This document shows positions 51,337 through 59,500 of a stretch of DNA of 64,000 nucleotides, piece after piece (positions within the stretch are counted from its first letter, which is position 1; each line of letters opens with the position of its first letter). Position numbers and translations under genes: made by a program. The DNA is from Tolypothrix sp. NIES-4075 (lineage in GTDB: Bacteria > Cyanobacteriota > Cyanobacteriia > Cyanobacteriales > Nostocaceae): assembly GCF_002218085.1 (NCBI RefSeq), contig NZ_BDUC01000002.1, positions 620,001-684,000 of the forward strand, given 5' to 3'. The notes under the pieces were generated by a model. The model was not told the DNA's origin, made no database searches, and was given only the letters and a program-made list of their open reading frames with translations.

Positions 51337-52152
51337 ATGACTAAAACCACAGTTAACCTTGGTGTCGTTCAAGAAACTCTGCTAATCCCGCTCTGGGCTA
51401 GAGCTTGTGAGTTTTCCAAACCCGATCCAATTATACAAGACCCGAAATCGGTCGAGATTCTGAAGGCGATCAATTACGATTTTGATAAATTTGCTACTGC
51501 TAAAAGCTCTCAAATAGGCACTTGCTTGCGAGGAATGATCCTTGACAACTGGGTATGCGCTTATCTCCAACAACATCCTCAAGGTTCAGTAGTAGAAATT
51601 GGTGCAGGACTCAATACCCGTTTTGAGCGAGTTGATAATGGTGAAGTACGCTGGTTTGATTTAGACTTACCAGACTCAATGACGCTGCGAAAGCAGTTTT
51701 TTGAAGAAACAGAACGCCGTCAGTTTATCACGGCTTCAGCCTTGGATATAGATTGGATTGAGCGGGTTAAAGCAGTTAATGCAACTTGTATGTTTGTGGC
51801 AGAGGGAGTACTGATCTATCTCAGTGAAGAACAGGTGCAGCAGTTGTTTGCTAATCTTTTAGAGCATTTTCCTGGTTGTTGGTTTGCGTTTGATTCTATG
51901 TCACCCCTGATGGTGAAAAATCAGAAGAGACATGACTCAATAAATTACACCTCAGCAAAATTTAATTGGAGTATCTCAGATATTCGCAAGATTCAAGATT
52001 GGGATTTCCGCTATCAAGTAATCGAAGTCACTACTTTTGCAGATTTGCCAGCTAAATATTTGCGACGCTTTGGTGTGGTAATTCGCTTACTGTTCTCCTA
52101 TATTCCTTTCTTGCGGAATATGTATCGTTTAACATTAGTTAGATTAAGTTAA
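51337..52152 (+). CDS. LCMT-type (TcmP-like) SAM-dependent methyltransferase
   Basis: 271 residues, ATG at 51337 after GGAGG. The SAM-binding motif is SVVEIGAGLNTRFERV, with the acidic motif WFDLDLPDSM after it, and EGVLIYLSEEQVQQLF, the family's active-site region. This resembles leucine-carboxyl and polyketide O-methyltransferases (PF04072), which methylate carboxylates or hydroxyls of small or protein substrates. The substrate is unknown. The next gene, a glutamate-cysteine-ligase-like enzyme, starts 24 bases on, in the same direction, so they are probably one operon and one pathway. Confidence 0.87.
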   Translation: MTKTTVNLGVVQETLLIPLWARACEFSKPDPIIQDPKSVEILKAINYDFDKFATAKSSQIGTCLRGMILDNWVCAYLQQHPQGSVVEIGAGLNTRFERVDNGEVRWFDLDLPDSMTLRKQFFEETERRQFITASALDIDWIERVKAVNATCMFVAEGVLIYLSEEQVQQLFANLLEHFPGCWFAFDSMSPLMVKNQKRHDSINYTSAKFNWSISDIRKIQDWDFRYQVIEVTTFADLPAKYLRRFGVVIRLLFSYIPFLRNMYRLTLVRLS

Positions 52153-52176
52153 ATTCCAGTAATTAAGGTATACATA

Positions 52177-53280
52177 ATGTTTTATTTTGGTATCGAGCAT
52201 GAAGTCGCTTTCCTCAACCATGAAGGAAAGTTTGCTGATTTTTCGCGGACAAAATTTGCTGATTTTAATCAAATCGTAGAAAGATTACCCACATACCCCA
52301 GCGATTATCCCCAATTACGTGTTGGGAATGCTGGGATTAAACAAAAAAGATGGTATATTGAAGGATTTGAACGATTTGAAGATTCAGAAAATGTGATCGA
52401 ATGCGTTCCTAAAGGTATCGAAATTAGAACAACTATAAATTCTACTATTCAAAGCGCTATAAATGAATTATCAGAAAGTTTTCGTTTGCTGTGCAAAAAT
52501 GCTATAAACTTCGGTTTTTCGCCTGTTTTAGTCAGTTTTAATCCATACCATGCTGTTTTTGAGCCGCAACCCCCATTAAATGATTATGAAATAAAATGGC
52601 GGCAAACTTCCCCAGAAAGACAAACGGCACACATTCCGATGTTGACTTATGGTCCTGACTTAAATATATCAGTTGCTGGGTTATCTACTGAAGGTGTAAT
52701 TGATATTGGCAGAAAGTTAACTTATTACAGTCCTTACATTGTTCCATTTAGTTATAGTTCTCCTTTTTATCAAGGTACTTTGTGGGATGGTTTATCGGTA
52801 AGGACATTTATTAGAACCGGCAAAAGACCGGCGGTGATGGTATTTGTAGAAAAACGCGAACAACTGATAGATAGCGTACCTTCGTTAACGAAAATAGCAC
52901 GCATCCCCGCAGAAGTCGGTAGAATTGAATTTAAGGCTTTTGATAGTTGTGATGATTTGACAATTTATGCCGGTTTGCTGGCATTATTAAAGGGTTTGGT
53001 ATTAGATAAAACTCTTTTGGGTAGAGCAACTGTACCCGATGCTGAGAAACATCAAATATCCGCAAAAGAAGGTTTTGACAACGAAGATATTTTAGCGACA
53101 GCAAAACTTGTTTTGCAAGCATCTGAAATTGCACTCTTCAACGATCCTGATGTTGAGTTGTTAGCACCGCTGAAAGTTATGCTGGATAAGCGAGAAACAC
53201 CGGCTCATAAACTGATTCAAGTTTTTAACCAAGTAGGTTCCATAGAAAAAGCACTCTTGCAAACTTACGCTTTTAAATAG
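52177..53280 (+). CDS. Glutamate-cysteine-ligase-like protein (GCS2 fold)
   Basis: 367 residues, ATG at 52177. MFYFGIEHEVAFLNHEGKFA holds the GIE.E metal-binding motif of the carboxylate-amine ligase fold. The sequence later has YGPDLNISVAG, RIEFKAFDSCDDL with the second acidic motif, and FYQGTLWDGLSVRTFIRTGK. These enzymes join an amino acid carboxylate to an amine with ATP. The length and start differ from typical cyanobacterial GshA, so this is probably a paralogue with another substrate. It forms a probable operon with the methyltransferase gene upstream. Confidence 0.78.
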   Translation: MFYFGIEHEVAFLNHEGKFADFSRTKFADFNQIVERLPTYPSDYPQLRVGNAGIKQKRWYIEGFERFEDSENVIECVPKGIEIRTTINSTIQSAINELSESFRLLCKNAINFGFSPVLVSFNPYHAVFEPQPPLNDYEIKWRQTSPERQTAHIPMLTYGPDLNISVAGLSTEGVIDIGRKLTYYSPYIVPFSYSSPFYQGTLWDGLSVRTFIRTGKRPAVMVFVEKREQLIDSVPSLTKIARIPAEVGRIEFKAFDSCDDLTIYAGLLALLKGLVLDKTLLGRATVPDAEKHQISAKEGFDNEDILATAKLVLQASEIALFNDPDVELLAPLKVMLDKRETPAHKLIQVFNQVGSIEKALLQTYAFK

Positions 53281-53300
53281 ACAAGGGAAGTGGAAATTGC

Positions 53301-53328
53301 GTAGGGACAATTCATTAATTGTCCCTAC
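53301..53328. repeat. Palindrome after the GCS2-like gene
   Basis: GTAGGGACAATT, four bases, AATTGTCCCTAC: a perfect 12-bp stem, 21 bases after the stop. A related TGTAGAGACG copy (GTAGAGACGTTCC) follows at 53381-53407. Confidence 0.8.
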
Positions 53329-53380
53329 AAACAATTTCAGGTAACGCATAATTCTTTTTGTGGAGATGTCTAATAAAATC

Positions 53381-53407
53381 GTAGAGACGTTCCATCGCGA
53401 CGTCTCT
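53381..53407. repeat. GTAGAGACG palindrome, copy near 53.4 kb
   Basis: Arms GTAGAGACGT and ACGTCTCT around a short loop (TCCATCGCG). It follows GGAGATGTCTAAT, a phrase also found next to the tandem array at 32877-32890, so the two loci share a longer repeat unit. Confidence 0.75.
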
Positions 53408-53506
53408 TTGGATTATGCAATGCCAAAATTTTTAATTGTTTTGATTATCCTATTTTTTTGCGCCACTTCAGTATAAAATCTTCGTGTTCTCATTATCCGA
53501 GAGGTT

Positions 53507-55333
53507 ATGCGGATTTTTACACGCAGTCGTCGCTGGTTAATCTTAACTTTGTTTGTAATTGCACTTGTGGCAGCATGTAATCTAGTTCAGCCAGCAAAAC
53601 AACATAATGTAGTTATTTTTGTAGCGGATGGGTTGCGTCCGACTTCGATAAATTCTACTGATATGCCTACATTGAATGAAATTAGAGAACAGGGAGTAAC
53701 ATTTGTCAATAGTCACTCATTATTTCCGACTTTTACCACTGCTAACGCAAGTGCGATCGCAACCGGACATTACCTTGGTGATACGGGTGACTTTAGCAAT
53801 ACTATCAAAGTTAGCGCCCCGGTTAAAAGTGCCAAAAACAGCTTAGTCCCCTTCCTAGAAAATAACGCCGTTCTTAAAGAAGTTAACAAACAGTTTGGTA
53901 AAAACTTTATCAACGAAGAAAGCCTACTTGCAACTGCGAGAAAAGCAGGTTTTAGCACTGCTGCTGTAGGGAAAATTGGACCCGTCTTAATTCAAGATGT
54001 CACCCATCAAAAGGGCGAAGCTACTATCATTTTTGATGATGCAACTGGTACACCTACAGGTATTGCCTTAAGTGAAGAAATTACCCCATTGTTAACCAAA
54101 GCTTCACTACCAACAGCAACTCCATCACGGGGAGCAAATGGCAAACCAGGTGATAGTAAAACTCCAGGTACTAAAGTTGCCAATACAGTACAACAACAAT
54201 ATTTTGCTGATGTGACAACTAAGGTAATTTTACCATTATTCCAGCAACGAAAAAAACCTTTTGTCTTAGTTTATTGGTCGCGTGACCCCGATGGAACACA
54301 GCATAACCACGGTGATAGCCTTAATCAAATCGTTCCCGGTATTAACGGTCCGACAGTTCTAGCAGCACGTCAAAATGTTGATAATAATTTAGCGCAAATT
54401 CGGACTGCACTCAAAGATTTGGGCTTAGAAACGACAACAAATATATTTGTAACCGCTGACCACGGCTTCTCAACTATTAGCAAAGAAAGCAAAACCAGCT
54501 ATGCGAAAACCCTTGCTTACTCAGATGTCCCAAAAGGTTTTTTACCACCTGGTTTTGTAGCGATTGATTTAGCACATGACTTGAAGTTGTCTTTATTTGA
54601 CCCAGAGAATAAAAATGCGCTAATTAATCCTAGCAAAGGACAATTTTCTAAAAATAGTTTAATTGGCAAAGATGCCAACAACCCAGATATAATTGTTGCT
54701 GGTAATGGCGGTTCTGATTTAATCTATTTACCTAATGTCAAAAACAACAAAGTTATTGCCAAAAAGATTGTAGATTTGCTGTTGAAACAAGATTATGTCA
54801 GCGGCTTATTTGTTGATGATATATTAGGTTCAATTCCCGGTACATTGCCGAGTAGTGCCATCAAATTGCGAGGAACAGCGCGAACTCCTCACCCGTCGAT
54901 TGTAGTCAACTTTCGCTCATTTGATACAGGTTGCGGCAATCCGACAGCGTGTGGAGTAGAAATAGCGGATACAGCTTTGCAGCAAGGACAAGGAATGCAC
55001 GGAAGCTTCAGCCGTGCTGATACTTACAACACAATGGCAGCTATTGGTCCGGACTTCAAGCAAAAATATCAAGACACAGCACCAACAAGTAATGCAGATG
55101 TAGCACCAACTTTAGCAAAAGTGTTGAAGTTGAAGTTACCATCTCAAGGTAAGCTAGTTGGTCGGGTGTTAAGTGAAGCCTTAACTAACGGTGCCAATAT
55201 TAAATCTCAGTCTCAAACTTTAGAATCTCAAGTTGCTGCGAATGGTTTAAAGACAATTCTTAAATACCAAATAGTGGGAGGAACTCGTTATTTTGATACG
55301 GCTGGTTTTCCCGGTCGCACTGTTGGATTGTAA
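53507..55333 (+). CDS. Lipoprotein of the alkaline phosphatase / phosphodiesterase superfamily
   Basis: 608 residues, ATG at 53507 after GAGAGG. A lipobox ends the N-terminal helix (LILTLFVIALVAAC), so it is probably anchored in the outer membrane or plasma membrane facing the periplasm. The metal-binding and catalytic motifs of the superfamily are in order: FVADGLRPTS (Asp), FPTFTTANASAI (nucleophilic Thr), WSRDPDGTQHNHGD (Asp and His), TADHGFST (Asp, His) and MHGSFSRADTYN (His). The family hydrolyses phosphodiesters or phosphomonoesters with two zinc ions. The substrate is unknown. It is longer than simple pyrophosphatases. Confidence 0.9.
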   Translation: MRIFTRSRRWLILTLFVIALVAACNLVQPAKQHNVVIFVADGLRPTSINSTDMPTLNEIREQGVTFVNSHSLFPTFTTANASAIATGHYLGDTGDFSNTIKVSAPVKSAKNSLVPFLENNAVLKEVNKQFGKNFINEESLLATARKAGFSTAAVGKIGPVLIQDVTHQKGEATIIFDDATGTPTGIALSEEITPLLTKASLPTATPSRGANGKPGDSKTPGTKVANTVQQQYFADVTTKVILPLFQQRKKPFVLVYWSRDPDGTQHNHGDSLNQIVPGINGPTVLAARQNVDNNLAQIRTALKDLGLETTTNIFVTADHGFSTISKESKTSYAKTLAYSDVPKGFLPPGFVAIDLAHDLKLSLFDPENKNALINPSKGQFSKNSLIGKDANNPDIIVAGNGGSDLIYLPNVKNNKVIAKKIVDLLLKQDYVSGLFVDDILGSIPGTLPSSAIKLRGTARTPHPSIVVNFRSFDTGCGNPTACGVEIADTALQQGQGMHGSFSRADTYNTMAAIGPDFKQKYQDTAPTSNADVAPTLAKVLKLKLPSQGKLVGRVLSEALTNGANIKSQSQTLESQVAANGLKTILKYQIVGGTRYFDTAGFPGRTVGL

Positions 55334-55581
55334 TTAGTATTTCGTAGTGAGGGCTTCAGCCCTCTAAATTCTTGTTTGGGTAGTAGTGCATAATAATGAT
55401 TTAACTTCGTAGATTAGCATTGTAGTGATGAACAAAATACCAGATAGCACCAATATGATTGTCGAACATTTTAGAGAACGACAATGCGCGTGCGAACTAG
55501 TCGTCCAATTCGTTGCCGCAAGGTTCAGTATATTAAAGATAGGATTACTAAAAAATATTTATAACAGCTAAAAATAAAAAA

Positions 55582-56562
55582 TTAGAGCATGAATATCCGA
55601 TCGCGTCCTTGGATTTTCGCTTGATTTAGAGCTTTCTCCGCTTTGGTAATCAGTATATTTATAGATAATTGCTCAGAAGGAATAATACTCGCAACCCCGA
55701 TGCTAAGGGTAACGTGTTCGTTAACCTTTGATTCACCATGAATTATACCGCTAGCTCTGACAGCAGCGCGAATTGCTTCTGCAACACCAAAAGCTGTTTC
55801 CGCAGAAGTATTTGGTAAAGCGATCGCAAATTCATCACCTTTGTAACGCGCTACTAAATCAGCCGATCGCCTTTTGCTGTTATTAATCGTGTAAGCAATT
55901 TGACATAAGCATTCATTCCCAGCTTCATATCCGTAAGTATCGTTATAAGCTTCAAAAAAATCAATATTACACAAAATTAAAGAAAGAGGTAACTGTACCC
56001 CTTGCAATCTCTTCCATTCGCGCTGTAAATACTCAGTAAAATAACGATAGGTGGCAAGCTGAGTCAAACTATCAAACAAAGCATGACGTTGTAATTCTCG
56101 GTTCGACGTTTCCATCTGTACTGTCAGCAGACACTCTTTTTGAATTTGTTGTTGAAGTCCAGCGATCGCCCATCTTGATGCTAGCAAGCGACTAACTCGC
56201 AAACTCAATTTGAGATAATCGATGGGTTTTGTGATATAGTCTTTCGCGCCCATTTTAAAAGCTTTATTAACCGACTCTTTATCATCAAGAACAGTAATCA
56301 TTAAAACTGGCGGACAATTTTCACCCAAAGCCTCTTGCATTTTGGCGCAGCAACTAAAACCATCCATTGCTGGCATCATCGCATCTAATAAAACCATATC
56401 TGGCAAATGCTGTTGACAAATATCCAAACAGTGCTGTCCACCACACGCTTCTTGCACTCGATATCCTTCTTTCTCCATAGCTCTTTTCAGCACTAGTCGC
56501 AAAGTTTTTTCATCATCGACGACAAGAATTAATGGTGGCTTGTTTTGGTCTGATTTAATCAT
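55582..56562 (-). CDS. Response regulator diguanylate cyclase (REC-GGDEF)
   Basis: 326 residues; the ATG overlaps the kinase stop (ATGA), so the two are translationally coupled. The REC domain has the DD pair (VVDDEK), the phosphoacceptor Asp60 in MVLLDAMMPAMDG and the Lys in DYITKP. The GGDEF domain starts ALFDSLTQLATYRYF and has the metal Asp in CNIDFFEAYNDTYG. The signature is KGDEF at residues 241-245, so the first glycine is lysine. The inhibitory RXXD site is present (RSAD, residues 232-235) at the usual spacing. Catalysis of c-di-GMP is therefore plausible but must be tested. It is the output partner of the hybrid kinase. Confidence 0.92.
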   Translation of the reverse strand: MIKSDQNKPPLILVVDDEKTLRLVLKRAMEKEGYRVQEACGGQHCLDICQQHLPDMVLLDAMMPAMDGFSCCAKMQEALGENCPPVLMITVLDDKESVNKAFKMGAKDYITKPIDYLKLSLRVSRLLASRWAIAGLQQQIQKECLLTVQMETSNRELQRHALFDSLTQLATYRYFTEYLQREWKRLQGVQLPLSLILCNIDFFEAYNDTYGYEAGNECLCQIAYTINNSKRRSADLVARYKGDEFAIALPNTSAETAFGVAEAIRAAVRASGIIHGESKVNEHVTLSIGVASIIPSEQLSINILITKAEKALNQAKIQGRDRIFML

Positions 56563-59500
56563 TTTGCCTCCGGTGAATGTTGTAATTGCAAAGCAGTTTC
56601 TACCCGTTGATACTCTTTTTCAAGTTGTAAAACCAGAGTAGAAACACTGATAGTTTCAGCGCGTCCCATCACTTCTAATTGAGAGCATAATAGAGCTAGA
56701 GGCATTGCCCCGATGGTGACACTCAAAGACCTTAAAGAATGAGCCGTACTGCGTAAAAGTGCCGCATCTTTTTGCTCAAAAGCTAGGGCGATCGCACTCA
56801 ATCTTTGTGGTGCATCTTCCAGATAGCTATCAATAATTTCTGCCATCATTTCTGCATCGTTGCCTGTCATTTGTTTTAAACCTTGAAACGTTTCCGCGTC
56901 GATGGCTGGTGCAACATTTTTATAAACTATTTCTTGCCGAAAAACTAATTTTTCCTGGTTGACATCAGATGTTTCAATAGCTGAAGTGAAATCAGATTGC
57001 CGCAAGCGTTTGTAATTTTCCAAAGATTGGATCAGAGCCTCAACTCGAATCGGTTTGCTGATATAATCATTCATGCCGGCGCTGAGGCACTGTTCCTTAT
57101 CGCCCTGCATCGCATGAGCGGTTGTAGCAATAATCCAAGGGCGATCGCACTGCGACCATTCCTCACATATACACCGCGTCGCTTCCAGTCCGTCCATTTC
57201 CGGCATTTGCACATCCATGAAAACTAGATCGTAAGACTGGCGACGCAAAGCTGCCAGGGCTTCAAGTCCATTATTCGCGACATCCGCACGGTAGCCCAAC
57301 CGCTGTAACATTTGTAGCGCTACCTTCTGATTTAAAGCAATGTCCTCTACCAGCAAAATGCGTAACGGCAACTCTTGGCTGATACGCGAATTAAATATTG
57401 GCGGTGAGAACGGCAAAGGTAGCACACAAATTCGTTGCCTGCATAACAAACGAATTAATACATCATACAAATGCGATTGCCGAATAGGTTTACTTAGAAC
57501 GGCTATAAATTCAGCTTTTGTGCCAAGTTCTTTCTGTGTTATTTTACCAACAGAACTCAGTATTACCAACGGCATTTCTTCACACCCTGGTAGAGAATGG
57601 ATGCGTTCTGCCAAACTTAAACCATCCATCTGGGACATGTGCATATCCAAAACGGCAATATCAAATTGCTCTTGTGATGTAATAAATTCCAAAGCTTGCA
57701 AACCCGACTTAGCGGCTTGGACAATCATGCCCCAGTTATAAGCTTGTAAAGCAATAATTTGGCGATTAATCGCGCTGTCATCTACTACTAGTAGCCGTTT
57801 GCCAACTAAATTTGATTGAAGACCTTGAAGGTCAACCATTTCTGAGGGAGCGGACTCAGCTACGAGGGTGAAATAAAATGTAGATCCGATGTCAATGCAG
57901 CTTTCTACCCACATCCAACCGCCCATCATTTTGCTCAAGCGCTTGCTAATTGCTAAACCCAATCCAGTACCGCCATAGCGACGAGTCGTGGAAGCATCAA
58001 CTTGACTAAAAGGCTTAAATAGTCGCTTTATCTGTTCTTTGGGAATGCCAATACCAGTATCCCTGACCGCAAATTGAATTTCATAATAGGTAGACTTCTT
58101 GCAGAAGTCAGGTGAAAGGCTAAAAGGCAGCCAGTCGCTTGGGCAAGTCTCCGTATGAGTGGAAACTGGCGTTAAAGGGTAAAGGTTTTTCTTATTCCTT
58201 TCCCCCTCTTCAATTTGTTTTGCTGTTACAGAAACAACGACTTCGCCAACTTCTGTAAATTTAATTGCATTACTGAGTAAATTCACTAAAATTTGCCGCA
58301 ATCGCGTATTATCTCCGACAATTGTGGTGGGAGTTTGCGGATCGATCAGGTACGCTAAATCTATGCTTTTCGCAGCTGCTTGAGGAGCTAATAAATCTAA
58401 AGCTTCTTCTATGCAATTCCGCAGGTTAAAAGGATGTTTCTCTAAGTTCAACTTACCAGACTCAATCTTGGAAAAGTCTAAAATATCGTTAATGACGGCA
58501 AGCAAAACATCGCTGCTGCTGCGAATAGTTTCTACAAAGTCTTGTTGTTGCTCGGTAAGTTCCATATCCAGCAACAGCCCTGTCATCCCAATCACTGCAT
58601 TCATTGGGGTACGAATTTCGTGACTCATCATCGCTAAGAATTCGCTTTTGGCTCGGTTAGCAGCTTCAGCTTCTCGTGTTGCTTGTTCTAAGGCGAGATT
58701 TTTGACGGTGAGTTCTTGACGTTGTTTGGTTTCCTGTTCTAAGAGATTCGCTTGAGCAAGAGCAATTCCCACTTGGGCAGCGACAGATTCCAGTAGCTCA
58801 ATTTCATCGCTTGTCCAAGAGCGAAAGCGATCGCACTGATGCAATGCAATCAACCCGTTTGATTCCTCTTGGTAGGATGTCCGAATTGCTAAATTCGATT
58901 TTAATTTAATTTCGCGACAGATAGATTCTACAGGTTTTAACAGAGGTTCACTATAAACATCTGGGGAAACAAGCGCCAAGTCTTGAGCTAACAACTTCTC
59001 CAAATAAGGATTGTCGATAACAGGAAATTCCAAACCAAGCAGTGATATATAGCCTGGTTCTAAATACTCAGCCATAACCTTAATATGAGGAATTGGCGTA
59101 GAAATATATTCATGAATAGCACAACGATTAACGCCAAACGTTTGACCAATTTGGATTGCAGTAGTCTGAAAAATTTCTTTGGCACTTAGGCGTTGGCGAA
59201 TTTCTTGGGTAATTTGTTTGAATAGTAAAGTACGTTGAAATTGTTGTTGGAGGGCTGTTTGTGCTTGATGGCGCTCAATTTCGCTGCCAAGCCATTGCGC
59301 CATCAACTTTAAAAGTTCCTTGTCTGACGATTTAAATGGTTTATATCGCCGAGCGCGTGACCAGAAGCAGAGGGTGCAATAAAGTTTACCTGCCACTAAT
59401 ACTCGCGTGCCGATGTAGGACTCTATTCTCAACTTTGAGTATGCTGGGTGGTTTTGCCAAGATGAAATATTGTAACGATCTACAGTTAAGGGTTCATCAG

